This document shows, piece after piece, positions 43,326 through 51,981 of a stretch of DNA of 64,000 nucleotides. The translations under genes were made by a program, and so were the position numbers. Each line of letters starts with the position of its first letter. The stretch's first letter is position 1. Under the pieces are notes generated by a model. The model did no database searches and was not told where the DNA came from. It saw only the letters and a list, made by a program, of their open reading frames with translations. The DNA comes from Erysipelothrix rhusiopathiae (GTDB lineage Bacteria; Bacillota_I; Bacilli_A; Erysipelotrichales; Erysipelotrichaceae), in NCBI RefSeq assembly GCF_900637845.1, contig NZ_LR134439.1, forward strand, positions 992,001-1,056,000. Direction: 5' to 3'.

Positions 43326-43862
43326 ATGATAGAGATACGTAAACTACAAAAAGAAGACATGAAATTACTTTGGGAATATGCATTTCAAAAAGAAAGACCG
43401 TGGATGTCCTTTGATGCACCTTTTCTTGATGAACATCTTCCATTATCCTACGAAGAATTTGAGGCTTCACGACTTGAATTATACTTGGATGTTGATTTTA
43501 GACAGGGAATTTTTAAAGACGGTCGTTTAATTGGACTTGTATCCTATTATTGGGAGTCATATAAAACACGTTGGCTTGAATTTGGAATTGTAATTTATGA
43601 TGAGAATGAATGGGGGCATGGACTTGGAAGTTCATGTGCTATGTTTTGGATGGATCAACTCTTTACAGCATTCCCCGACATCCAACGACTTGGATTTTCT
43701 ACCTGGTCGGGTAATAAAGCGATGATGGGTGTTGGTGAGAATATTGGAATGACTTTGGAAGGAAAAATTCGAAGTGTTCGTTATTACCAAGGAAAGTATT
43801 ATGATGCATTAAAATACGGTATGCTACGTGAAGAGTGGGACGTTAAAAGGAGAATGTTTTAA
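43326..43862 (+). CDS. GNAT acetyltransferase, RimJ/RimL type
   Basis: The 178-residue protein has a GNAT fold: IRKLQKEDMKLLWEYAF at the start, a conserved LEFGIVIYDENEWGHGLGSS acetyl-CoA-binding stretch, and RLGFSTWSGNKAMMGVGENI with GMTLEGKIRS near the end, typical of the RimJ/RimL branch. The substrate is unknown. The stop and the next start share a base (TAATG), so it is coupled with the DUF1801 gene. Confidence 0.87.
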   Translation: MIEIRKLQKEDMKLLWEYAFQKERPWMSFDAPFLDEHLPLSYEEFEASRLELYLDVDFRQGIFKDGRLIGLVSYYWESYKTRWLEFGIVIYDENEWGHGLGSSCAMFWMDQLFTAFPDIQRLGFSTWSGNKAMMGVGENIGMTLEGKIRSVRYYQGKYYDALKYGMLREEWDVKRRMF

Positions 43863-44293
43863 TGACCATTCAAAGCTATATAAATCATGGTGAGGGTGCA
43901 TTTAAAGAACAATACACCTTACTGTTTAACGCCATACAATCCTCGATACCTGATGGGTTTGAACTGGTTATGCAATACAACATGCCATCATTTGTTGTAC
44001 CATTATCGCTATACCCCAAAGGATATCGTGGTGATCCCACGGTACCCCTGCCATTTATAAGTTTAGGATATCAAAAACATCATATTGGTTTTTACCATAT
44101 GGGCATCTATGCACAACCGGAAATATTAAGTTGGTTTGAATCATCCTATCAACAATCTGTTCCAACCAAATTAAACATGGGCAAGTCGTGCATCCGTTTT
44201 ACGAAAAATACCGAAATACCAATTCAACTTATTCAAGATCTTGTTGCCAAGATAACACCGGATGACTGGATTGAAATTTATGAAAACAGCTGA
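43862..44293 (+). CDS. DUF1801-domain protein
   Basis: The 143-residue soluble protein matches DUF1801 (YdhG-like): FELVMQYNMPSFVVPL, PFISLGYQKHHIGFYHMG, GKSCIRFTKNTEIPIQLI. The biochemical role of the family is unknown; some members resemble iron-chaperone or frataxin-like folds. It is the second gene of a two-gene operon ended by a terminator. Confidence 0.82.
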   Translation: MTIQSYINHGEGAFKEQYTLLFNAIQSSIPDGFELVMQYNMPSFVVPLSLYPKGYRGDPTVPLPFISLGYQKHHIGFYHMGIYAQPEILSWFESSYQQSVPTKLNMGKSCIRFTKNTEIPIQLIQDLVAKITPDDWIEIYENS

Positions 44294-44308
44294 AAGGCTG
44301 TTTTTTTT
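44283..44308 (+). terminator. Rho-independent terminator
   Basis: AAAACAGC-TGAAAG-GCTGTTTT followed by T-run, overlapping the DUF1801 stop. The next promoter begins four bases later. Confidence 0.88.
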
Positions 44309-44311
44309 AGA

Positions 44312-44349
44312 TTGACAAGAATTTCTTGACTGTATATACTGTATATACA
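44312..44349 (+). promoter_or_regulatory. Promoter with perfect 19-bp palindromic GntR (YtrA-type) operator
   Basis: -35 TTGACA (44312-44317), a 17-bp spacer and -10 TATACT (44335-44340). The palindrome TGTATATAC-T-GTATATACA (44331-44349) covers the -10 and the start point. A bound repressor would exclude RNA polymerase. The adjacent GntR gene is the obvious source of that repressor. Confidence 0.88.
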
Positions 44350-44363
44350 CAGAAAGGATTCCT

Positions 44364-44738
44364 ATGAACATATACATCAAAACAGAATATGATTTACCCA
44401 TATATGAACAAATAGTTGTTCAGATTAAACAAGAAATTGGAAATGGTACCCTTAAGCCACATGAAGCCATGCCTTCGATTCGGTTTCTAGCTAAAGAATT
44501 ACAGGTAAGTGTCATTACTACCAAAAGGGCGTATGAGGAACTAGAAAAAGCAGGATATCTTTATACGATCCCAAGTAAGGGATCGTATGTATCAGGACTT
44601 GGAAAAGATAAACTTTATAAAGATTCTGTAAGTTCCATTGAGTCACATCTTGATTCAATCATCACCATTGCAAAAAATGCTGATATTACCAAGCAGGTTT
44701 TAATCGAGCTCTTAGATGAAGCATACGAAAAACAATAG
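44364..44738 (+). CDS. GntR-family regulator, YtrA subfamily
   Basis: The 124-residue protein has a GntR winged helix (LPIYEQIVVQIKQEIGNGTL, MPSIRFLAKELQVSVITTKR, GYLYTIPSKGSYVSG) and only about 50 further residues. That short dimerisation tail is the mark of YtrA-type regulators, which repress ABC transporter operons. It starts 15 bp after its palindromic operator and heads a five-gene operon, so it is very probably an autorepressor. In known cases repression is lifted by wall-active antibiotics. Confidence 0.92.
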   Translation: MNIYIKTEYDLPIYEQIVVQIKQEIGNGTLKPHEAMPSIRFLAKELQVSVITTKRAYEELEKAGYLYTIPSKGSYVSGLGKDKLYKDSVSSIESHLDSIITIAKNADITKQVLIELLDEAYEKQ

Positions 44739-44755
44739 AAACGGGAAAGAAAATT

Positions 44756-45409
44756 ATGAAAAATGCAATCAAACGGCAGTACACACTTTTTAAATCGTTT
44801 TACACATATAAAACATTTTTAGTAATAATGTTGATGATATGTATCTATGCTTTTGTACTTCAGGAATATCGCATCAACCCAGGCATCTTTACAATTATCT
44901 TCTTTACTCAAAAAAATTGGAAAAACTATGTTTCGCTACGATATCGTTCCAAGACAACTTTTTTTATCGATATGCTTGGCGTAAGTCTCATTACATTTAT
45001 ATTTAACGCAATGATTATCGCGTTCTTCTATTTTGGACTCCGTAGTATTTTTGGACCTGAAATCATAATATCCAGTGAAGAAATGATGCATTACCAACAA
45101 GCGGGATTTAATATAACACAGATTTCCAATGAACTTTTTTGGAAAGAAATTTACAAGAGTATGACCATTTTGTATATCGTAGGAATCTTACAAGTATTCA
45201 GTTTAACGCGTATTTATAAAATTCATATCGAACGTCCAAAGGAAATAGGTATGGTTGCTGTGAAAATTATCATCGCAATTATACTGATCGGCTGCATTGT
45301 AAGTCTTCCACTATCACTCCTCTATAAAGTGATTATTGGTAGTCTTGCATCAATTACACTCATCTATCAAAACTATCAATATGCATTAAGTCATTTAGAT
45401 TTAATTTAA
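44756..45409 (+). CDS. ABC transporter membrane protein (first)
   Basis: The 217-residue protein is not closely recognised. It has five or six hydrophobic helices (FLVIMLMICIYAFVLQEY, DMLGVSLITFIFNAMIIAFFYFG, MTILYIVGILQVFSLT, KIIIAIILIGCIVSLPLSLLY) and a loop of about 45 residues in the middle. Its place between the GntR gene and an ATPase gene indicates the transmembrane partner of that ATPase. RBS GGGAAAGAAA precedes ATG 44756. Confidence 0.78.
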   Translation: MKNAIKRQYTLFKSFYTYKTFLVIMLMICIYAFVLQEYRINPGIFTIIFFTQKNWKNYVSLRYRSKTTFFIDMLGVSLITFIFNAMIIAFFYFGLRSIFGPEIIISSEEMMHYQQAGFNITQISNELFWKEIYKSMTILYIVGILQVFSLTRIYKIHIERPKEIGMVAVKIIIAIILIGCIVSLPLSLLYKVIIGSLASITLIYQNYQYALSHLDLI

Positions 45410-45419
45410 AGGAGAAACT

Positions 45420-46166
45420 ATGTCAAACAATTTAACCGTCGATCATCTTGGTCGTAAATTTGAAGGGTCATTTGAAATCAAGCCGATGTCGTTTGAAATC
45501 ATGACAGGAACAATGTGTGGTGTTTTTGGAGAAAATGGTGCTGGAAAAACAACACTGATGAAAATGATGATGCAACAGTATCAGCACACATCAGGATCAA
45601 TAACAATGGGTTCCAATCCTCTAGTCAATTCTTTGTGTTCCTATATACCCGATACAATTCCCTATCCATTAAACATGACTCCTCAACAAATTGTAACCTT
45701 AGAATCTTTACTCATACCAACATGGAATCAATCCTTATTTGAACAATATCGTCTCCAATTTAATTTGAACTTTAAAACACCCCTAAACAAACTTAGTTTG
45801 GGTGAGAAACAACACCTTATGTTTTGTATCGCACTTGCGACTGAAGCAAAGCTGTATATTTTAGATGAACCTACTGAAGGCATTGATCCATTTAAGCGTG
45901 ATGAATTCATCAGGTTATTACATGAAAATATCTATAAGGAAGAAGCAATCGCAATGATATCAACCCATAATGTGAAAGGAATTGAAAACTTACTGGATTA
46001 TGTTTTATATATGGAAAAGGGAAGCTGTGTACTTTTTACAGACATCGAACAATTTCCACACGATGCGCGAAAATGCTTAGCGAAACGTCATCTAGATTTG
46101 AGTGTATTTGATAGAAATCCGAGTTTGGATCAATTTATTCAAATGATGCAAGGGTGTAACGTATGA
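45420..46166 (+). CDS. ABC transporter ATPase (first)
   Basis: The 248-residue ATPase has Walker A (FGENGAGKTT), a signature in LSLGEKQH, Walker B (LYILDEPTEGID) and the switch His in AMISTHNVKG. It follows the first membrane gene by ten bases and overlaps the second ATPase by four. It belongs to the YtrB/BcrA-like export or protection class rather than an importer, since no binding protein is encoded. Confidence 0.92.
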   Translation: MSNNLTVDHLGRKFEGSFEIKPMSFEIMTGTMCGVFGENGAGKTTLMKMMMQQYQHTSGSITMGSNPLVNSLCSYIPDTIPYPLNMTPQQIVTLESLLIPTWNQSLFEQYRLQFNLNFKTPLNKLSLGEKQHLMFCIALATEAKLYILDEPTEGIDPFKRDEFIRLLHENIYKEEAIAMISTHNVKGIENLLDYVLYMEKGSCVLFTDIEQFPHDARKCLAKRHLDLSVFDRNPSLDQFIQMMQGCNV

Positions 46167-46987
46167 TCCACATAAACAATCTAAAAATCCAACGTAATAC
46201 ATTAACACTTGATATTCCAAAACTAAACCTAGATTCCGGGAAGTTGATTCTGGTAGTTGGGGCAAATGGCAATGGAAAAACAACACTGCTTAAGTTATTA
46301 AGTGGTGGCTTACAACCAGACCTTGGGAATATTACCATTGATAACAAATCTGCTCATGACTATGCGATAACCGAAGGGGTTTGTTATATTCCTTCTCAGT
46401 TTCCGTTTAAAACTTCGATTCGATTATCGGATTTAGGGGGATATGGAGAAGCACTGATTTCAAATTGGGATTTTAAGTTATTTATGCAACAAGTAAGAAC
46501 AATGGGATTTTCAAATTTAGATCGTATCGATGAAATGTCACAAGGACTGCAACAACAAATTCTTTATCATTTCATGATGCAGAAACAAAGCAATCTACAT
46601 CTTTTGGATGAACCCAGCTTTGGTCTTGATGCACGTCATTTAAACAAACTACGGGATGACATACAAACAAAACTACTTCGTGATGATCACACTGTCATCA
46701 TCGCAACCAACACTCCTGAACATTTTGAAACCATTGCGGATGAAATTGTCCTGATGTCCAAAGGACAGTGTATTGTTTCGGATACCGTTGAAAATCTTAA
46801 AGACCGTTATCAGGGAATTACTCAAGAACTATGGAATAAAACAAAAAATGATGCTGCTGCTGTGGGAATCTTAAATTCAGGGATTCAAGTAATTGATACC
46901 GAGGTACATCACTATGAAAGGATGCAACGCTTAAACCTCACCCCAATATTAAAAGCGTTGATTGAACAACATGAAAATATATCTTAA
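46163..46987 (+). CDS. ABC transporter ATPase (second, degenerate signature)
   Basis: The 274-residue ATPase has Walker A (VGANGNGKTT) and Walker B (LHLLDEPSFGLD). Its signature is degenerate (MSQGLQQQ in place of LSGGQ), and the usual switch His is replaced by Asn (IIATNTPEHF). Such asymmetry is common in heterodimeric exporters with one weak ATP site. About 60 residues at the C-terminus extend past the core. It overlaps the last membrane gene by 17 bases. Confidence 0.9.
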   Translation: MIHINNLKIQRNTLTLDIPKLNLDSGKLILVVGANGNGKTTLLKLLSGGLQPDLGNITIDNKSAHDYAITEGVCYIPSQFPFKTSIRLSDLGGYGEALISNWDFKLFMQQVRTMGFSNLDRIDEMSQGLQQQILYHFMMQKQSNLHLLDEPSFGLDARHLNKLRDDIQTKLLRDDHTVIIATNTPEHFETIADEIVLMSKGQCIVSDTVENLKDRYQGITQELWNKTKNDAAAVGILNSGIQVIDTEVHHYERMQRLNLTPILKALIEQHENIS

Positions 46988-47387
46988 AGAATGTTTTTTT
47001 AGAGATCGGCTTCTTGGTGGACTTGTCATTTTGATTGGTGACTTACTCCTATTTGTATCATTTCGCAATACGATGTCATTCGAGATGTTAATTAGTATCT
47101 GGTTTGTTGCAAGCTGTGTGATAATGGGGGTGTTTTTAAAAAATACTACTCAAACATTCCAAGATGAAAATCACCTGATACAACTAAAATCTCTGGGATT
47201 TAGCTCAAATGAAATAAAACAAGAATTTGAACATTTTGTCATGATAAGTTTTATCTTGCTTATCATCATGCGCATGATCTTTATGCTTCTTACAAATACG
47301 TTTTCTCCAAAACGCTTGCTTATTCTCGTTCTTGCTTTACTGAGTTATAACGCGATTTTGAAGTGGTCCACAAATAATATAATCTAA
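46971..47387 (+). CDS. ABC transporter membrane protein (second, small)
   Basis: The 138-residue protein has four hydrophobic helices (LLGGLVILIGDLLLFVSF, MLISIWFVASCVIMGVFL, FVMISFILLIIMRMIFMLL, LLILVLALLSYNAIL). It is too short for a standard permease domain and may be an accessory or half permease for the second ATPase. ATG 46971 lies inside the ATPase gene, so translation is coupled. It is the last gene of the operon. Confidence 0.75.
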   Translation: MKIYLKECFFRDRLLGGLVILIGDLLLFVSFRNTMSFEMLISIWFVASCVIMGVFLKNTTQTFQDENHLIQLKSLGFSSNEIKQEFEHFVMISFILLIIMRMIFMLLTNTFSPKRLLILVLALLSYNAILKWSTNNII

Positions 47388-47424
47388 AAAAAAAGCCCCA
47401 CGCATAATAAGTGGGGCTTTTTTT
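47386..47424. terminator. Strong bidirectional terminator
   Basis: AAAAGCCCCAC and GTGGGGCTTTT pair perfectly around a 9-base loop, with long A and T runs, between two convergent genes. Confidence 0.93.
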
Positions 47425-48298
47425 ATATTGATGTTTCTTGTGTTGGCGTAATTTTGGATAATTTTTTAAATTTTGGTGGTAATGGTGATACAAAAGTCAT
47501 CATTTTCTTTGTTTTAGGGTTCATAACTCTTAAACGGTAAGCATGTAAACCAAGACGTTTGAGTGGGTTTGTCTTAGCATCATATTTCTTATCACCAATA
47601 ATAGGATGTCCAATATCATTCATATGGACACGGATTTGGTTTTTACGTCCTGTATCAATTTGAATTTTTAAAATTGTATTGTTTTCCGTACGCTTAATCA
47701 CTTCATAGTTCGTGATTGCTTCTTGACCCGATGATGTAGAGTACATGTGTGTTGTTTTATTTTGTCTTAAGAATGAACGGATGACATCCTTGTCTTTAGG
47801 CACAACACCTTCAACAATCGCAACGTACAAGCGCTCATCCACAAGTTCTGACCACTTATCCTGATACAAGCGTTTAACATACTCGCTTTTCGCAAACATC
47901 AAGACACCCGATGTATCTTGGTCTAAACGGTGTACTACGAAAATACGATTTTTAGAATCTTGTTTCTTTACGTAATCACTAGCGAGACGAAATGCTGTCA
48001 ACTCTTCTTCTTTTCGATTAGAGACCGTCAAGAGCTTGTAAGGCTTATCCACAACTAAAATATCTTTATCTTCATAGAGAATTTGTAAAGGCGTATCGCG
48101 TTGTTGGTTATGACTTACAATTGTAATGGTTTGTCCCGCAGTGATGAGATCATCAAATTGTGTTGTAACTTCATTATCAATTGAAATACACTCGTGTTTT
48201 AAGAGTGATTTAATCTTTGAGCGACTATAAGGTAAGTCTTGGCTCAAGAGATAATTCAAAAGTTCATCATTATGTTCTACTTTTAAAATATGTTTCAT
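47423..48298 (-). CDS. RluA/RluD-family pseudouridine synthase with S4 domain
   Basis: The 291-residue protein has an S4 RNA-binding domain (about 20-65, YSRSKIKSLLKHECISID), then the RluA catalytic motif VHRLDQDTSGVLMFAKS with the catalytic Asp, and TGRKNQIRVHMNDIGHPIIG near the C-terminus. The target is probably 23S rRNA (RluD-like) or another structural RNA. The gene is monocistronic; the region upstream is free of genes. Confidence 0.92.
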   Translation of the reverse strand: MKHILKVEHNDELLNYLLSQDLPYSRSKIKSLLKHECISIDNEVTTQFDDLITAGQTITIVSHNQQRDTPLQILYEDKDILVVDKPYKLLTVSNRKEEELTAFRLASDYVKKQDSKNRIFVVHRLDQDTSGVLMFAKSEYVKRLYQDKWSELVDERLYVAIVEGVVPKDKDVIRSFLRQNKTTHMYSTSSGQEAITNYEVIKRTENNTILKIQIDTGRKNQIRVHMNDIGHPIIGDKKYDAKTNPLKRLGLHAYRLRVMNPKTKKMMTFVSPLPPKFKKLSKITPTQETSI

Positions 48299-49066
48299 AT
48301 ATATTCCTCATTTCGTACTCTATTATGACAGAAATTCATGATGAAAGATACAAGTTATATTTCTTAGAATGTAGAGGTGAACTGAAATGTGAGCGAGAAC
48401 AGAATTGATTCAGATTAATCATTATCCGGTATAACATAAAGATATGAAGGAAAATACGGGAAAACATGCTGATGCTAAGATGAAACTTTTGTGATAATCG
48501 AAGTGTGGAAAATGATGAAAAATCCAGATAAACATACGTAATATGCTTTCATTTTATCCATTACCAAACGGTAATAGTTTTCATTATTTATCATTGATGG
48601 CGTGCGTACTAACATTAAAGACAAAACGAGTAAAATTAAACAGATTATGATATCAACTCTATATAATAAATATAAATGGATTTAATAGAAATCTTATGAC
48701 GGGATAGTAATTCGGTATTAAACTTAAAATGACCTGAAGGAATCATTTTACAAATTAACATTAGGTCCAATTAGAAGTGGGTATTTGAATCATGCCACAG
48801 TTTGAGGTAAAGCATGTGGCAGACTTTGGAGAATCCTAAGGTTTTGATGATAAAAGACAATTATTATTATGCAAATCGAATTAAGCATTGTGTTCGGAAT
48901 ATAACAAAAACCCTACATTTTGAACACGTCTCAAAATGATCATTTTCGATAGATTAAAACAAAGCCTATCAATGAATCGAAAGAGTCAATCCTAAAGCGT
49001 ATTTATTGTGTTTTGCCATCTAAATGTAAACGCTTAATATTTATGGGTTTGTGGCACGATAATTCA
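48299..49066. other. Gene-free stretch of about 770 bp with scattered inverted repeats
   Basis: No frame longer than about 60 codons with an RBS is present. Visible structure is limited to ATTACC-AAAC-GGTAAT near 48560, TGCCACA/TGTGGCA (about 48794-48825), a perfect 14-bp palindrome AAAATGATCATTTT (48933-48946) and a cre-like ATGTAAACGCTTAAT (49024-49038). The sequence may be a decayed gene, a regulatory RNA or spacer. I recognise no tmRNA, 6S, SRP or RNase P RNA. Confidence 0.5.
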
Positions 49067-49095
49067 TTGACAAGGTGTTTTAGAAGTGATAATAT
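49067..49095 (+). promoter_or_regulatory. cspA promoter and long 5' leader
   Basis: A perfect -35 TTGACA (49067-49072), a 17-bp spacer and -10 TAATAT (49090-49095). The start codon is at 49227, giving a leader of about 125 nt. Such long leaders are typical of cold-shock genes and often act as temperature-sensing RNA structures. Confidence 0.75.
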
Positions 49096-49226
49096 CAAGT
49101 TGTAATAAGAATGTTTATGATTAGTATATATATTAAATCGTAATAAACTCAATGTGTTTTGAAGAACTGGTATATTAGTTTGCGAATTACGCTTGAGTAC
49201 ATCTTATTCTGATAGGAGGTACTAGC

Positions 49227-49427
49227 ATGAGTACAGGTAAAGTGAAATTCTTTAACGCTGAAAAGGGTTACGGATTCATTACTATCGAGGGTGGACAAGA
49301 TATCTTTGTTCATTACTCAGCAATCGTTGCTGATGGATACAAAACTTTAGAAGAAGGACAAGAAGTTAGCTTCGAAGTTGTTGAAGGTCCACGTGGCGAA
49401 CAAGCAGCAAACGTTAGAGGTATCTAA
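49227..49427 (+). CDS. cspA: Cold-shock protein CspA family
   Basis: The 66-residue protein has RNP1 (KGYGFITIE) and RNP2 (DIFVHYSAI), the single-stranded RNA/DNA-binding surfaces of a cold-shock domain. It acts as an RNA chaperone in the cytoplasm. The RBS is strong (TAGGAGGTACT). It is preceded by a long leader and closed by a terminator, and forms a single-gene unit. Confidence 0.97.
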   Translation: MSTGKVKFFNAEKGYGFITIEGGQDIFVHYSAIVADGYKTLEEGQEVSFEVVEGPRGEQAANVRGI

Positions 49428-49443
49428 TTAGTTAGCTAAAATG

Positions 49444-49473
49444 AAAACAGTGGATTCGTCCACTGTTTTTTTT
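49444..49473 (+). terminator. cspA terminator
   Basis: AAAACAGTGGA-TTCG-TCCACTGTTTT followed by T-run; a UUCG tetraloop hairpin. Confidence 0.93.
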
Positions 49474-49536
49474 CTATATTACAACACTAAGCACGCTGAT
49501 CGCATTAAAGTAAATACATGATTAAGGGTGCTTTAA

Positions 49537-49989
49537 TTATCTATTCGTAATAGCTTGTTCAAGCATATCCCCAAAAAATCCAATCAGGGGCAATTTACAG
49601 TACTGAAATTTACCTGCTTTAGCGATTCCAAAGATATGATACAAGCTGTATATAAGACTTAAAACGATGTTTATAATCGTGAAAATCAGAACAGCGGTGG
49701 GTCCTACAAGTACAATCCAACCAAGAACAGATATAAAGACGGTTTGAATTATTCCGATGATTAGATTGATTACGAAGATTGCGATGTTTAATACGGCTAT
49801 CTGACCTGCGTGATTTCTAAGGTACTGACTACGTTTTTCTAAAAATAAAACGAGAAACGCGAAGATTAATGGAAAAACACTTAAATCACGATTACCAACA
49901 GCAGCTGCAAAGCTAAAAGCCCACAAGATAATTGCGATTACGGTTACGTTTACATCCATAAAACTAGCATTTTCATTACGATGATTCAT
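49537..49989 (-). CDS. DUF4870-like small membrane protein
   Basis: The 150-residue protein has four hydrophobic helices. Its central YLRNHAGQIAVLNIAIFVIN and later LYHIFGIAKAGKFQYCKLPL resemble DUF4870/Tic20-like membrane proteins. The function is unknown. It is divergent from the gene at 50055, with an RBS AAAGGAGGAAT before ATG 49989. Confidence 0.75.
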   Translation of the reverse strand: MNHRNENASFMDVNVTVIAIILWAFSFAAAVGNRDLSVFPLIFAFLVLFLEKRSQYLRNHAGQIAVLNIAIFVINLIIGIIQTVFISVLGWIVLVGPTAVLIFTIINIVLSLIYSLYHIFGIAKAGKFQYCKLPLIGFFGDMLEQAITNR

Positions 49990-50054
49990 ATGGTATTCCT
50001 CCTTTGTTTATAATATAATGAATAGAGGTAAATGTAAACGTGGAGGTAGTTTTT

Positions 50055-50834
50055 ATGGATGGAGCAATGCATGTAAGTGGTATGCAAATTGCAATGATGG
50101 TTGTGAGTTTTGTGTTTATTATTGCGATGATGGTTGTATTATTAGGACGTTACCGTCGTGATGAAGATTTAAGTCGTACCTTAATCTGGGGACTTGTAAT
50201 CTTTATGGGTACAAATGCCATTGTGAATGGGTTTGGCGTTGTGTTAAATAAAACAAGTTGGTTTCTATCTTTACCGCAATTAGCACAGTTGATGTTATTT
50301 ACTGTAGTTGTTGCGTTATCGTTTGTGATCATTTCATTTTTTGTAATGAAAGCTTTCGTAAAAAAACATTTGAATGAAAATACACCAATCATGATGATTC
50401 TTGGTTTTATGCTTATGAATGTATTTCAAACTGCGATGTCATTGATGAATTATATTATGTTATCTCTTGCGATTAATAAAGGAGACACAGCGAAATTTAT
50501 TGGTGATAATACCAATCCCGAAATGGTTCAAAATGCGATTGACTCAGTTCTTGCAATTCAACCTATCGGTTATTTAGATGTTTCGGTCTCTGTTCTAGCA
50601 GATTTTATTGCCTATGCAACTGTACTCATTATTCTATACCGTCTCTTTACATCTAGAAAAGACAGAGGTGTTTCGTACGCTATCATTGCAGTGGGTATTC
50701 TAGTGAGTTACCGATTGGTGATTGAATTTGCGAAATATCAAATTGCAAGTCCACTTTTACTCATTGCTATCAAATTAGTGGTATCAAGTCTTGTTGGATA
50801 TACTGGGTACATATTTTATAAAGAAGATTTCTAA
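50055..50834 (+). CDS. Hypothetical polytopic membrane protein, about 7 TM helices
   Basis: The 259-residue protein is not recognised. It has about seven helices (MQIAMMVVSFVFIIAMMVVL, LIWGLVIFMGTNAIVNGFG, LMLFTVVVALSFVIISFFV and others) and one polar loop of about 35 residues near the middle (NKGDTAKFIGDNTNPEMVQ). No metalloprotease-type Glu motif is present, which argues against the YhfC/CPBP families. ATG 50055 is chosen for its GTGGAGGTAG RBS. It lies 16 bp before a GNAT gene and probably shares a transcript with it. Confidence 0.72.
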   Translation: MDGAMHVSGMQIAMMVVSFVFIIAMMVVLLGRYRRDEDLSRTLIWGLVIFMGTNAIVNGFGVVLNKTSWFLSLPQLAQLMLFTVVVALSFVIISFFVMKAFVKKHLNENTPIMMILGFMLMNVFQTAMSLMNYIMLSLAINKGDTAKFIGDNTNPEMVQNAIDSVLAIQPIGYLDVSVSVLADFIAYATVLIILYRLFTSRKDRGVSYAIIAVGILVSYRLVIEFAKYQIASPLLLIAIKLVVSSLVGYTGYIFYKEDF

Positions 50835-50850
50835 TTCGAGGTGAATCATA

Positions 50851-51261
50851 ATGGAACTTAAATTGATCGATATTTCAGATGAATTTGATGATAATGGTGT
50901 CGAAACACTCTTATTTGATATTTATGTAGGCGAAATTGATCGTTATGTTGGACGGTGTGAGTATCGTAATGAGCATGGTCGGGATCTATGGTATTACGGA
51001 AATATTGGTTATATCATCTATCCACCTTATCGAGGGCATAATTTTGCTTATCATGCTTGTGTTGCGCTTTTTGATATTGTGAAATCGGTAAAGGCTGGAT
51101 TACCTGAATTAATCATTACCTGTAACCCTGATAATATTGCATCAAAAAAGACGATTCTCAAGTTAGGTGGCAACTATCATTCGACCATTGATATCATGGC
51201 GGATCATGAGTTGTTTAAACTTGGAGAAACGTCTAAAGAAATATATACGATTAAACTTTAA
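50851..51261 (+). CDS. GNAT-family acetyltransferase
   Basis: The 136-residue protein has a compact GNAT core: GEIDRYVGRCEYRNE, YIIYPPYRGHNFAYHACVAL for acetyl-CoA binding, and ITCNPDNIASKKTILKLGG. The last motif is the typical CNxxNxxSxK helix of ribosomal or small-molecule acetyltransferases. The substrate is unknown. Its end overlaps the convergent CofE-like gene by four bases. Confidence 0.87.
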   Translation: MELKLIDISDEFDDNGVETLLFDIYVGEIDRYVGRCEYRNEHGRDLWYYGNIGYIIYPPYRGHNFAYHACVALFDIVKSVKAGLPELIITCNPDNIASKKTILKLGGNYHSTIDIMADHELFKLGETSKEIYTIKL

Positions 51262-51956
51262 ATTTTACGGATAATTCCTAATGGTGTTGATTGTGCTTTT
51301 TGACCAAGGGGGTTATCCTTTAATATTTTAACCATTAATTGGTGATCAATTGAAGAAGCACTTGATCCTAGTATATTTCCACCAAGATCATTAATATCAG
51401 TTACGATAACTTCAATATCTTTATCAAATGAAGCTTTAATTGCTTTGGCTACCTCGTTTGGACGTTCAGGTCCAAGTACTACATATTCGTTATAAGGTGG
51501 AATTGTATGGGAAGTTGGTCCATCGATAGCACGTGCTTTCGAACCCGCTACACGGTAGAAATCACCTTTACGTCCAAATGGTTTTGTGATTGCAGCAACA
51601 CCTGCGGCAAGGATAATGCGTGGTGTTCCACATTCACGAAGTGCCATTTCCATGGTTTCAGGCATTCCTAAACCAATTCCATGAGGTGTTTTGGTTACAT
51701 ATTTCGATAATGTAAATGCAAGTTTACGTGGTTTCACATCTTTAATAGGATAAGCACGTCCTTGTGTGATTGCTACAACTTTCTCAGTAACAAATAAAAT
51801 ATCTCCATCTTGTAATGAAGCATCCGCAAATTCTTTGATTACTTCAATTAAATTATCATCTCGCATGATTAATTTTGTTTTTAAAGGTAAACGTTGGTAA
51901 CGTTTGCCATCGACAATTACTTCAAGTTCTTTATTGTCATTTGGTTTGATTGTCAT
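51258..51956 (-). CDS. CofE-like (F420-0:L-glutamate ligase family) protein
   Basis: The 232-residue protein matches the CofE/FbiB N-terminal fold (PF01996): DGDILFVTEKVVAITQGRA, GIGLGMPETMEMALRECG, PFGRKGDFYRVAGSKARAID and VIVTDINDLGGNILGSS. In archaea and actinobacteria the family adds glutamate to coenzyme F420. F420 is not expected in this lineage, so a different gamma-glutamylation is more likely. I chose ATG 51956, preceded by AGAGGTTGA. Confidence 0.78.
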   Translation of the reverse strand: MTIKPNDNKELEVIVDGKRYQRLPLKTKLIMRDDNLIEVIKEFADASLQDGDILFVTEKVVAITQGRAYPIKDVKPRKLAFTLSKYVTKTPHGIGLGMPETMEMALRECGTPRIILAAGVAAITKPFGRKGDFYRVAGSKARAIDGPTSHTIPPYNEYVVLGPERPNEVAKAIKASFDKDIEVIVTDINDLGGNILGSSASSIDHQLMVKILKDNPLGQKAQSTPLGIIRKI

Positions 51957-51981
51957 GATTATCAACCTCTCTATCCTTAAT

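Noticed and set aside
44312..47387. Bacteriocin or lantibiotic biosynthesis locus
   Set aside because: There is a regulator and transporter but no precursor peptide, modification enzyme or protease.
48217..48408. A 63-codon plus-strand frame at the edge of the gene-free stretch
   Set aside because: It begins inside the antisense pseudouridine synthase gene, has no RBS and no recognisable content.
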